64,000 bases of DNA from positions 72,541,676 through 72,605,675 of the forward strand of contig CAMGYJ010000006.1 of the NCBI GenBank assembly GCA_946122785.1. The letters run 5' to 3'. The notes beneath the pieces are model-generated. The model made no database searches and had not been told where the DNA came from. It saw only the letters and a program-made list of their open reading frames with translations. A program made the translations under genes and the position numbers. Every line of letters starts with the position of its first letter. The stretch's first letter is position 1. Of the stretch, positions 11,141 through 21,624 are shown piece after piece. Origin of the DNA: Linum tenue. Its lineage: Eukaryota; Streptophyta; Magnoliopsida; Malpighiales; Linaceae.

Positions 11141-12413
11141 CGCGCGGAGTTGGTAGTGGAACTCGCGGACCCTTAGTTCCGCCATGGGCGTCCAGCTAAA
11201 AGACGGTAAAGAAGCGCTTGTGGGGAGGCAACCCCACCACGGTTTGATTTTCCTTCTTATGTTTCGAGTCGGATTGCAAACCAGTTTGGTTTTGGTTTGT
11301 TTTATTTTCTTTTGGATGCTGTCTTATTGGGCTGACATTGGACCTAACATATTGCGTTTGAGCTCTTCTGTTTCCCTTGAGCTGTGCTGTGATCCTGACT
11401 GGTCCATTTCCAGTCCCCTGCAGTCCGTGCGTACCGGTAACATCGTTCCCCTTTCCTTCCCTCTTCTCCATTGAGGGCAATGTCGATCTTAAGTGTGGGG
11501 GGGTGTTTATCTTTTGACTGCATTAGATCTGTTTGTGTGCTTGGAGCCTAGTCCACTGTCCAAATCTTACGATTTGAGGGCTCCAAGTACTGCTGTTTGA
11601 TCATATTGGCACTGTGTTTTGATGGATGAATTGATTGGTTTTCGGATTAATGCATGCCAACTTGTTTGCGACTAGGACAACCTATGATGAGGACTGAGAT
11701 GTGCAGTAGAACGATGTAGGAGTTCAGTTTTCCAACTGTTTGCTTGCCAACTGTGACTTGATCTGATTACTTGCTCTTGACAGTCGTTTATCCATCTAGT
11801 TCAGGGTATCAGAATGTGAGATAGAGCATATAGGTAGCCATGTGAGATTTGAGCCTGCTCGTTTCTTTCTTGTGCGATAGATCCCTCTTCCATGATGTGT
11901 AGCATTCACGTTGTCACTAGCTAAGATGATGGGGGCATAGGATTAGCCCACGCCCAAAAAAAAAAACTGACTGTACTGATGTGTCATATCCCCTAGTCAG
12001 CCCCTTTGAGCCGTGTGTTATCCTTTCTTTTGGTCTATAATGAAAAGAAATCACCCTTGTTGCATCTTTTAGAAGGTTCCACAGAGTGGTTTTTTATATA
12101 TTCCCTGCTGTTTCTGCTAAAGTCTATGTGAGTGTTGGAGGTAGTGCTTAAAAGTTGGGCGGATGTTTGAAATATGTGCAGGAGTGGTGGCTCTCTTAAG
12201 AAATGAAAAGAAAAAAAGCAAACAAAGAAAAATTGAAAGCAAAAGAGAGCCACTACCAAAAATCTGAATAATGCCCAGTAAGTAGTGTTTCTTAGCAAGT
12301 CTAGCTTGGAAATGCTGATGTTTATGCCTCCTTCGCTCTTGTGCTCTTAAGATATTGAGTACTGCAGAATAGCAGAAAGAAAATACCGGGTTGTTTGACT
12401 GTGATTGTGTGTT
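11141..12413 (+). other. Retroelement 3' non-coding interior, left part
   Basis: There is no envelope-like frame and no long ORF in either strand. It contains a polypurine-tract-like motif (11489-11505), a short A run near 11957, and ends at the left TIR of the nested MULE. The right part resumes at 17010. Confidence 0.6.
11489..11505 (+). other. Internal polypurine-tract-like motif
   Basis: TTAAGTGTGGGGGGGT resembles the functional tract before the LTR (TTAAGTGTGGGGGAG at 17573-17587) but lies 6.1 kb from it, or about 1.5 kb without the MULE. It could be a second plus-strand priming site or a conserved RNA feature. Confidence 0.5.
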
Positions 12414-12502
12414 GAAAAATCCAAAACTACCACTGTTTTAAAAAAAATTTACAAAAATACCACCCTCACCAAAGAATTTCCAAAAATACCACCCTTAATT
12501 TA

Positions 12503-12856
12503 AAACCGCGCCTCTAAATGGCGGTTTATAGATAAACCGCGCTCCCAGGCGGCGGTTACAATGTAAAACGCGCTCCCACGGCGCGGTTTGACCGTGCATG
12601 GCTGTCAAACCGCGTTGCCACGTGGCGGTGCATCAAACCGCTTGCCCGGGGAGCGATCTAACGGCTAAAACGGCTGCCAACCAAGCGATCCGCGTCCCCC
12701 ACAGAAACCGCTCCCCCGAGGCGCGGTTTGACCGTTTGGAAAACGCAAACCGTGTCCCCGAGGCGCGGTTTGACCATCGGGAAAAGCAAACCGCTTGGTG
12801 GAGGCGCGGTTTTTAGTGGCGAGAAATTACAAAACCGACCCTCCCCCACGCGGTTT
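12503..12856. repeat. Subterminal AAACCGC/GCGGTTT repeats, MULE left end
   Basis: About ten GC-rich units with AAACCGC or GCGGTTT cores occur in both orientations just inside the left TIR. They mirror the array at the right end (16588-16920). Confidence 0.65.
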
Positions 12857-13067
12857 GCTGGCTATAACCCCCCCCCCCACTTCTCATTTCTGCACACCAT
12901 CCACCACATCCCCTCTCTCCCTCTAACTTCTCTCCACCCAACCCCTCCCCACCCAACCTTAGAATTAGTTTTTTTGTTGGTTGCGGCCTAAGTCCGATCT
13001 GCCTCCAAAAAACTTTTCTTTGGTTTTCACTAAAAAACCGTCGAACCTCTGTCCGGATTCCGAGAGA

Positions 13068-15133
13068 ATGGCCGATTTCGCTCAAGAAGAGGGTCTTTTT
13101 TATGATGATTATCAAACGGTACGTATTCATTTTTCCCAATTGTTGTTGTTGTTATAATGATTTATTTAATTTATATACTAATGATTTATGTTATTGTTAT
13201 GCTATCCTAGGTTGGGCCGGATGTTGATATTTTCAATCAACGATATTACGTTGATCAAGGACCGATTGATCCGACAGTTTTATACGATCAAGCAAATCAT
13301 CGTTCAAGAGACGTTTGGAACGACCATAAGGTACATATTATTTATCATCACTTGTAATTTGTATTTTGTTAAAGTAATTTATTTGTTGTACAATAATTTA
13401 CATAATTGTTAATCGTATTGATTATTTTCAATAGTTTAAATCAATACAATACAACACTTATTGAGACTCTTTATAAAGAAATGCATGTCTAAGGAAATGG
13501 GGACTTAAGCGATCATCATGATCCCCCCATGACCTGGGAAAATCGGGTTCTAAGCGATCCTCGGATCCCCCCTTTTTCTGTCAAAAAGACTGTGTTTCTA
13601 AGGAGATGTATACCTCTCCTAAGAGTCTTACGAGTGTACTTGTATTGTTTTAAATTATTGAAAATAATCAATACGATTAACAAAATAATATATTTGGATA
13701 TTATTTTAGTTATGTTAATATTAATGTTTATTAGATAATGTATATTTCTATAAAATCGCTTAATTTACTATTGCATCTTAAAAAATTGGTTTAGTTATGT
13801 TAATATTAATGTTAATTAGATGATGTATATTTCTATAAAATCGCTTGATTTAATTAATATTGCATCTTATTAAATTATTTTAGTTATGTTAAAATTAGTG
13901 TTTATTAGATAATGTATATTTCTCTAAAACAACCTTGATTTATATACAAATTGTATCTTATAATATATTTATATATGTATAAATCATCAACTTATAGTGA
14001 AATTTAATTTTTTCTCTAGGATGCATACCATATAGTCCGGTATAGGGGCACAACGAATGTGCTTGAATGGAACGACGTCATCTTGCCCTTTCTAAAAAGG
14101 GCAAGATTGGATTCGATTAGGCATTTCAACGGAATTAAGATCGACCGCCAACTCATCACGGCGATGGTAGAGAGATGGCGAAAGGAGACACACTGCTTCA
14201 ATTTTCGTGAAGGCGAGTGCACGATCACACTTAAGGACATCGCCATCCTAACCGATCTCCCCATCGATGGTGATGTTGTTTGTGTGGACTCTACGCCACC
14301 ACCTAAAGTTGTTGCCAATATGAGTGGTTGGCAACATTTTATATGGACGGTCACCGGGTTGTGTCCGCCAGAAAAGGGAGATCACGATGCGGATGGTCAT
14401 CCACCATTGTCCAAGGGGCAAGTATCCATCACGTGGTTGACGGCGGAGATCAGGCGTAAGCACAACCCTGAGTTCGGAGGCATTCCCCTCACGGAGGAAA
14501 GTTCGGAGAGCGATAAAGAAATTTATGCACGTATCTACATCCTCGGCATGATCGGAGGAGTTTTCTTCCCCAAGAAATCCAACAACCTAATCAGCAATTC
14601 ATGGTTGAAGATCATACTTGGTAGTTGGGATGATATGGGAAACTTGAGCTGGGCATCTGCTTGCTTAGCCCAGCTCTACCGATCCCTATGTAATGCTAGT
14701 GCGAGAGCGGTGAAGGAGATTGATGGGGCAATGTTCATCGTCCAATTTTGGGCTTGGGAGCATTTGCAATGGATTGCGCCGAAGGTAGACCCCGACAAGG
14801 ATTGGGGACCCGATCATCCCCTACGACACGAAGCTTATGGTTGTAGGTAAATATCTTCTATCCCACTCATAGTTCTCACATTTTTTGTACTAATTTAGTT
14901 TGTTGTAACGAGCTATTTTTTTAAGGTACTAACATTGTGTACTTGTCCATATTAATAGGTGGCTTGATGAAACAACATGCGACAATCTTGGATCGCATAA
15001 GCTGGAGGAGTATCGTAGGAGGCTTGATCACCTATGGCTTGATCCCCTACGTGAGGTACCTCATCACCATCTGCGTCTGAATCTGGACCGGAATCATCAG
15101 CACCTTCCAGCGGATCGGAGCTGTCTGCACTAA
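13068..15133 (+). CDS. Plant mobile domain (PMD) protein, four exons, transposon-borne
   Basis: Exons are 13068-13118, 13211-13330, 14020-14846 and 14959-15133, joined by GT-AG introns in frame, giving about 390 residues. The N terminus is MADFAQEEGLFYDDYQT; exon 2 gives an acidic segment with YVDQGPIDP. Exon 3 holds the PMD core, with the FREGECTITLKDIAIL motif and the LPIDGDVV turn. Exon 4 starts WLDETTC and has a LEEYRRRLDHLW helix; its last 25 or so codons are antisense to the transposase stub and probably replaced the natural C terminus. PMD proteins (MAIN/MAIL1 family) act in silencing and cell division when host-encoded and also ride on MULEs and Ty3 elements. Intron 2 contains the 278-bp TIR element. 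No stop or frameshift is seen. The function of transposon-borne copies is unknown to me. Confidence 0.72.
13406..13683 (+). mobile_element. 278-bp TIR element, copy B (inverted relative to A and C)
   Basis: Its ends match the TTGTTAATCG...CGATTAACAA inverted repeat of copy A. It sits in intron 2 of the PMD gene. The similarity to copy C extends beyond the TIRs for some 15-30 bp (for example ttgttgtacaataatttacat), so the two copies share flanking sequence and may result from an inverted duplication rather than two insertions. Confidence 0.7.
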
Positions 15134-15839
15134 CTTCGCCTTCCTCTTCTTCAACCTCATGGTCACTAACTGGACTTGGATTGACCTCTTCTTCCATCTG
15201 ATTTTCAGCATGAAAGGCACCTTGACCTCCACTAGCTCCGTAATGGTAGTTGTGGTAACTAACACCGCTTTGATAGAAGTTGTACTCGGGTGGGTACTGG
15301 TAGACTGCTTGTTGGTTGTAATCCGCCTGTTGAGCTTCTTGTTCATATGAATGGAAGGATTGATGACTTCCTCCAGTACCATGATGATACTCCTGACTCC
15401 AACTCGAGGCATGGAAATCCTGGTGGGGAGTATCTTCGTATAATACACTCCCACCGTGAATACCAGATGTTTGGCCATCTCCAGAATGACCTACACTGCC
15501 TTCGACGGCCTCGGTGTAAACGAACATCTCCGCTTGCTTAATTGTATTGGTGGTCAAAAATTGGACCATGGCATCAACGTCCTCCTGAGTGTTAAGGAGG
15601 AATTCCTCATGCCACAGGGACCCGTCATGTCTGTTTGGATATCGATACACCATTCGATCAACTCTTCTACTGCCATCCATGCAGGTAATCTGAGTGCACA
15701 TTCGGTGGAGCTCTTCAAGCATCGGTCTCGTACGGACCTTCATTTTATGAAAATTGCCACCGACGTAACTTACACCCTTTTCGGTCTCTTCCGTGTAACC
15801 ATTCCACCGCAACCCAAGCGTGAACCTTTGGAATGCCAT
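14952..15839 (-). pseudogene. MULE transposase N-terminal stub, copy 2
   Basis: This is identical in protein to the copy at 1121-2008. It starts after a splice acceptor at 15840 and ends where it overlaps PMD exon 4 by about 175 bp in antisense. The His/Tyr/Gln-rich and acidic linker that normally precedes the catalytic region is the last transposase-like part. Confidence 0.55.
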
Positions 15840-15967
15840 CTGCAATGAAAAGTAACACAAGTTACTAACATAACAACACAAAGAAAAATGAAAAGTAATT
15901 CAAATTACTAACATAAAATCACAAATGACAATGAAAAGTAACACAAGTTACTAACATAAAAATTATT

Positions 15968-16245
15968 TTGTTAATCGTATTGATTATTTTCAATAATTTA
16001 AAACAATACAAGTACACTCGTAAGACTCTTAGGAGAGGTATACATCTCCTTAGAAACACAGTCTTTTTGACAGAAAAAGGGGGGATCCGAGGATCGCTTA
16101 GAACCCGATTTTCCCAGGTCATGGGGGGATCATGATGATCGCTTAAGTCCCCATTTCCTTAGACATGCATTTCTTTATAAAGAGTCTCAATAAGTGTTGT
16201 ATTGTATTGATTTAAACTATTGAAAATAATCAATACGATTAACAA
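15968..16245 (-). mobile_element. 278-bp TIR element, copy C
   Basis: Same orientation as copy A and inverted relative to copy B. Copies B and C bracket the PMD exon 3-4 and transposase-stub segment as an inverted pair about 2.3 kb apart. Confidence 0.7.
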
Positions 16246-16587
16246 TTATGTAAATTATTGTACAACAAATATACATTATCTAATAAACAAAGGACAATGA
16301 AAATTAATTCAAATTACTAACATAAAATCACAAATGACAATGAAAAGTAATTAAGTTACTAACATAACATCACAAAGGACAATCAAAAGTAATTAAGTTA
16401 CTAACATAAAATCACAAAGACAATGAAAAGTAATTACGAAACAAACTTACGAATTAACGTTAATCGCAAAAACTAAATAATTTAAAGGTGCAAAGCTGAA
16501 ATTTGAGGAAGGAAGTGTGAATTGAGGAAGGAAGTGTGAAGAATTGTGTTCTCCGAAACAGCCTTTTATAGGCAAATTTTGCACCAA

Positions 16588-16920
16588 AACCGCTTGGGGG
16601 GGGAGCGGTTTTGGGTCTGCCATGCAGCCCTACCCCTGCATGCCGACATGTCGGATGTCGGGTGACCAGGCACAAACCGCGCCCCAGAGGAGCGGTTTGT
16701 GTCCTGACAATGTAAACCGCCCCTTCCCCAGGCGGTTTGCTTGCCGACAATAAAACGCTCCCTCTACCAGCGTTTTCTGGTAGGGTTTACCCTATAGCCG
16801 CGCCTCGCAGAGGCGGTTTACTCCAGAAAATAAAAACGCTCCTCCAAGGAGCGGTTATATAGGAAAACGCCTCTTAGAGGCGCGGTTTCATTGAAAACCG
16901 CTCATCAAGGGGGCGGTTTT
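16588..16920. repeat. Subterminal AAACCGC/GCGGTTT repeats, MULE right end
   Basis: GC-rich repeat array just inside the right TIR, matching 3108-3442 except for a one-base change in a G run and scattered differences. Confidence 0.65.
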
Positions 16921-17574
16921 AAATTAAGGGTGGTATTTTTGGAAATTCTTTGGAGTGAGTGGTATTTTTGTAAATTTTTTTTAAAACAGTGGTAGTTTTG
17001 GATTTTTTCCCCTAAAAGGCCTTTTCCCCATGTCCAAGACCCTAGCCAGTCATTTGAACCTGTGTCTGAGACCTCCTGATTAGTTAGTGGTGACACCCCA
17101 TATGTGAACTCTAGCACTTAGAGGCTGCCATCATGGTGAAGAGATTATAGGTATTGAGAGAAATAGCATGCGCATCTTTCGCATCAAATTGTCCTGACCC
17201 CACTGGTCGAGAGTGAGTGATTCGTTTTCATTTTCTATATGCTCTTGTACCCCGGTGAGGACCTAGATTGCTCGGTCTCTATTCTGATGTCTTGAGTTGG
17301 ATGCATGAGTTGACTGTTTTGAGTAAGTGGTTGAATCAAGTCTAGGTTGGCTAGTGAACAGAAGGGAGACTCTTCCTTTACTCGATTTGCTGCACTCGAA
17401 TGTCCTTTGTGGTGGTTGTCCAGGTTGTTATTGAGGTTGTGCATGTATTGATGTTTGAAAACCAGTGCGATTCACGTGTCTGTGCCTTTGTGACTTGTCC
17501 CCAATGTTGGTTGAGTGAAATATGTAAGCTTACCTAGTGTCTGACTTGGTTTGCTTGGGGACAAGCAAACGGTT

Positions 17575-17587
17575 AAGTGTGGGGGAG
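17575..17587 (+). other. Polypurine tract before the 3' LTR
   Basis: AAGTGTGGGGGAG lies two bases before the LTR start at 17590. It is the plus-strand primer site. The same tract at 4097-4109 precedes the first LTR. Confidence 0.85.
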
Positions 17588-17589
17588 TT

Positions 17590-18998
17590 TGATAGACCGT
17601 TATTTACACATGTTTTTACCCCTGCTCTTACTCCGTTTGAGGTATTGATTCTCGTGTTTTAGGCCGATTTCACGCTAGGTTGTGCTTGTTTATGATATTT
17701 CAGGTCCTAGTACGTGAATGGAGGCTTAGGAGCGAGTTTGGGGTCGATTGGACGAGGATCGGACGCATGGCGAGGTTCCAAGGAGGCTGCACAGCCAGAC
17801 CAGGGAGTCGCACGGCCGTGCATGGTTGCAAGCTGGCCGTGCGCCTTATGCCGAGAGCGTGCACGGGCAGCCCTGAAGTGCCGCACGGCCGTGCACCTGA
17901 GCCATATGGTCGTGCGCCTTTGGCCGAGGATGTGCACGGGCTGGCCGGGACCCTTGCCTTGCCGTGCGAGAAGGATGAGTTCGGACTTAATGAAACGGCG
18001 CGTTTAGGGTTGCACGGCCAGAATGGTGACTTGCACGGCCGTGCACCCTGGCCGTGCAAGTCGGGGAAACCCGGTTTATAAGCTGATTTGGAGCCAAACA
18101 GAAGGGGATTCGAGTTTTTGAGAGACAGAGCGGTTCCTAGAGAGAGAAAGCGACGAACAAGAGCCTCCAAGTGCCCTAGATCGATCTTCAACACCATTGG
18201 AGCTTGGTTTGAGCTTGGAGAAGTGCCGATTCAACGTCCAGGAGCAGAAATCCATCTTCACAGTATGATTTCCGCGTCTGATTCTGCTTTTGCTTCTCTC
18301 TCCATGGAGTAGTTCCCCCATTCATCTGGGTATGGGAAACCCTAGTTCTGTATGTTAGGTTTGATTGTATGAACCCAAGTATTGATTCTATGATTTTGAT
18401 TATATTCGATTGAGGTTTGAATGATTGAATGACTTGAATCCTGATCAAATTCCTGTTGTTTCTGCTTTAACCTAGAATGATAATATCTGCCTAGGTTGAT
18501 AGAGTATCCTTAATCGAAGGTAGTGAATTGGTGACTTTAGTCGAGGAGCCAGTTCACTATTCTGTACCGAATTCCATTCGGTAGTGGAGGTTTTGTTCAT
18601 AGGGCCTCAATCTGTTTACTCCGGTGTAGGTTAGTCGCCAGCTAGAGACTCAGATTGAGAGGGTCTGAAGACCTTTAGTCGAGACTTCAGACTGATTAAG
18701 AACCTTCCGCAGTATAACTATCATAGAAATTGAACTTGGTAATTACAATCCGGCTTAACTGCAGACTAGGGGGAACCATATCCGGGTGACCTCTCTTAAC
18801 CTGAATACAAACGTTTAGTTGCTTTGTTTGCTTGTTAGTTTAGAACTTCACTAAAGTTTCATTGCTAGATAATACGAATTCACTGAGTAGTCATCACATC
18901 TAGGACCCGGGTTGACATTGAAACCCAAACCCGCTATACTACGCTTTGGGAAGTGGTTACACTTGGCCATTTTCTAGAGTGACAGTAACAGCGAGTCA
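17590..18998 (+). repeat. LTR, second (3')
   Basis: Direct repeat of 4112-5532, 1409 bp. Relative to the first LTR it lacks 12 bp in the palindrome array (near 17955) and has a few substitutions. Unique sequence begins right after GCGAGTCA at 18999. Confidence 0.92.
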
Positions 18999-19711
18999 GA
19001 GACTCTTGCTCTTTTGGTTGTACTTGTGTGTTCCAAACAGAATGCAGTTGAAGAGATTAGTAGAACTATTAGTAATGAGCTGGAGCTGATTCATTATATA
19101 TGCAGCTTCATGAATTCTATCCGCTGATGTCCCGAGTCCTTAATAGTATACTTACTGCAGCTGCCCTCTACTCCAATTTTTGGTGGTACTGTGCAGACTT
19201 TAAGTCCTTCCATAATTGTTTTTTACGAGTGTTCTATCCGAAGAAGTCGTGAAGATGTATGTGAATATAAGTTTCGTAATGAAACTGTTGATGTCCTTAC
19301 TGAATTCGCATTCATCCCTCTGTTATATAATGATGTGATTTGCTTTTTAGAGAGCTCATTAAGGAACCTGCTCTGGTTTTTATAATATGACAATGAACCA
19401 TTGGTGATGTGGCCATGAAAGCTGATGTTGGATCTTTGATCGATCAAAGCCATGGAATCCCTCAACAAAATGTTGGATCCAGGTCCAAACTGATGGTTCG
19501 GTCAGTAACAGGAGGGATCATCTTGGTCAATGTATATAGGCTTTTGTATACATGCACTTTATCCATCACCAGGACGTGACCAAAATATTTGTTTCTTTTT
19601 ATCTTGTCGTTGTATAGAATAGTGATAATTTCACCGGACCAAGTATAATGCGGTCCGGTCCTTGGTCCCCATTAGTTTTACAATTACTGAAGAAATGATG
19701 GATTGAACTAA
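18999..19711. other. Right flank of the retroelement array, possible truncated exon
   Basis: Bases 19007-19125 read without a stop as a peptide ending ELELIHYICSFMNSIR and then a stop, directly against the LTR. The composition is coding-like but I do not recognise it. No exon structure or promoter is evident in the rest. Confidence 0.25.
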
Positions 19712-20024
19712 GGGATCGTTTGGAAGTTGCGAATGTTAAATCGTTGTATTGTAATGAATCGCTACAATATAAATACATGCATTGATACAATAGATGCATT
19801 TTGACAATACATTGTTTGGTGGTTGAGATTCTATTTTATATATTTATTTGCATAAAGTTACTTTATAGGGAAATGTCACATTTATCCTCACCTTTTAATA
19901 TAAAACAAAAAATATTAGGGACATAAATGGAAAGAAAAAGTGGACACAAATCTAATATAATGCATCATTTTTTGTGATTGTTGGTGGGACCTACACAAAA
20001 CAATACATGCATTGTTTTACAAAT

Positions 20025-21530
20025 GGCAAAATACAGTTCCATAGCCAAAACTTTCACGTTTGTGCCAATAATAGCCACATTTGGCAAAATACCACTTATA
20101 GCCACCTTTTGAAAATGTTGTTGGACAAATATAGCCTTTTCCGTTAGAAACATTGACGGCGTTACTAACACCGTCAAATAAGCAGACGGTTTGCTGATTA
20201 GGCGAGAAGAACACTTCCACGTCAGCGCCAACTAAGCAAGTCTTGACACGTCATCTTGACATGTCATATATTCATTTATTAAAAATAAAAACTTATATAT
20301 TACATTATTAAAAAAAATCAGACTATATATTCCATTTCCATCGAAACCAATCCTTCAGCCCCTATTTTTGCCCGATACAAAAATTAGGGTTCCTCTCCCA
20401 AACTTCAAATTTCGACTCTTCTCCCCGAATCCTCAACTTTCCACTCTCCCCGATTCCTATACTAATCGATTCCTATTTCGGAATTAGGGTTCTTCCCCCA
20501 AATTCCACTCTCCACGAATCCTCTACTCCCTTCTGATCGAATCCTCACTCCCCTCCGCGATTCCGATTCCGATCGATTCTGTTCCGACTCGCAACGACGA
20601 CGATTGCGACGCAACCCTCTCCTTCTCCTTTCGCGATTTCTCCTGCCCAGCACTTCAAGCGAGCTGCAGCCATGTCCAGGCGAATAGCTTCCTCAAGTTC
20701 GACTAGCACTCAGAGACTAGGCGTGGTACTCTGTTGGTGCAATAAGCCTTGTGTGGTCAAGACATCTCGCCTTTACAGCTCGCTACCAACCAAAAAAGAT
20801 GAAACTATAAGAACCTTTCGACAAGCTTTCAGAATTCAATTGCAGCTATCAAACCCACAATAAAGAACCAAGAAAGTTTCCTTACCAGTCGCGACTGACG
20901 AGGGAGAGGACAAATCGGCTTCGAGGGAAGATTAGGGTTTCAGAGTACAATCGGTCGATTCCCACTTTCCTCCTAAGCATGCAGAAGAGAAGAAGCTTAG
21001 AAAGATTCGGCCAAAGCTCGGCGTCGATTAGTCAACCCATTCTCTGTTATGTTTCTCGAGGAAGGAGGCGGTAGGTTCACTTTCGGATTATCGAGGAAAA
21101 TCGAGATTGGAGATGAGAAGGGTCTAGATTGATGGTGGCGGAAGGAATAAGGGGTTCGTCGGAGGGGGTTCGTCGGAGGGGGGGGCGTCGGAGGTGGGGC
21201 GTCGGAGGAAGATGGTCTTCGTGGTGCTTCGTGCTCGTCGCCTTTCGAAGGAAGATGGGTGGGTGGTTTCAGAGAAAGAAGATAAGGTAAGATGGAAAAG
21301 TCGACCAAATGGTCGGTGGGTAGGCTATTTCGTGTTTTGTATTTTTTTTTATTAATTATTCGCCACGTGGAAATCACTGGCGGTCCACGTAAGCTGCTCC
21401 GTTTGCCCAGTCACACTTAACGTTAACAGCGTTAAAGAATTGGACGGAGGTGGCTATAAGTGGTATTTCGCCAAATGTGGCTATTATTGGCACAAACGTG
21501 AAAGTTTTGGCTATGGAACTGTATTTTGCC
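20025..21530. mobile_element. Mutator-like element with perfect 9-bp target duplication
   Basis: The ends begin GGCAAAATACAGTTCCATAG and are inverted repeats for about 85 bp. They are flanked by TTTACAAAT on both sides (20016-20024 and 21531-21539). The interior (about 20330-21330) is gene-like in composition but has no transposase, so this is a non-autonomous or Pack-type MULE. Confidence 0.88.
20672..20863 (+). pseudogene. GRF-type zinc-finger gene fragment inside the MULE
   Basis: The frame starts MSRRIASSSSTSTQRLG and then has CWCNKPCVVKTSR, which is the first half of a GRF zinc finger (CxC...TS). The following NPGRRF...C half is missing; the frame runs into unrelated sequence. GRF-finger reading frames are common in plant transposons. 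It is either remnant transposon coding sequence or a captured exon. Confidence 0.5.
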
Positions 21531-21624
21531 TTTACAAATTGACACTTCCAAACATTGTATTGTGCATAATACATGTATTTAACAAACACAACTCTAACAA
21601 TCACAACTTCCAAACGCCCCCTAA

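Larger units (their letters stand above)
12414..17009. mobile_element. Mutator-like element (MULE) carrying a PMD gene, copy 2
   Basis: The ends are imperfect inverted repeats of about 95 bp: GAAAAATCCAAAACTACCAC... on the left and its complement at 16910-17009 on the right, followed inside by AAACCGC repeat arrays. It holds a four-exon PMD gene (+) and a transposase N-terminal stub (-), tail to tail. No transposase core is present, so it is non-autonomous. I could not find a 9-bp target duplication at the two edges; the ends may be off by a few bases or one edge may have been altered. Confidence 0.75.
4112..18998 (+). mobile_element. Athila-type Ty3/gypsy LTR retrotransposon with nested MULE
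   Basis: The LTRs start TGATAGACC and end GCGAGTCA. A tRNA-Asp primer site lies 6 bp inside the 5' LTR, and polypurine tracts precede the LTRs. The gag-pol order is gag, protease, RT, RNase H, integrase, with FMDD in RT, as in the Athila lineage. About 1.8 kb of non-coding 3' interior (11141-12413 and 17010-17589) is split by a 4.6-kb MULE. No envelope-like frame is visible. The LTRs differ by only a 12-bp indel and a few substitutions, so insertion was recent, although an in-frame stop and an integrase deletion suggest this copy is not autonomous. Confidence 0.9.
19712..21621. mobile_element. Tourist-like (PIF/Harbinger) MITE split by a nested MULE
   Basis: The ends are GGGATCGTTTGGAAGTTG on the left and, complemented, GGGGGCGTTTGGAAGTTG on the right, flanked by TAA on both sides (19709-19711 and 21622-21624). 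Without the MULE it would be about 0.4 kb with no coding capacity. Confidence 0.75.

Noticed and set aside
11141..12413. Envelope-like gene expected in some Athila elements
   Set aside because: No frame of useful length or with a signal peptide or membrane span is present downstream of pol.
12503..12856. CRISPR-like array
   Set aside because: The repeats are short, irregular and in both orientations, lie in a plant transposon end, and have no cas genes nearby.
1..19000. A new multi-gene system (PMD plus transposase stub plus gag-pol) as one functional unit
   Set aside because: The layers have separate ends and origins (LTR element, MULE, 278-bp elements). Shared location comes from nesting, not from a common operon or locus design.
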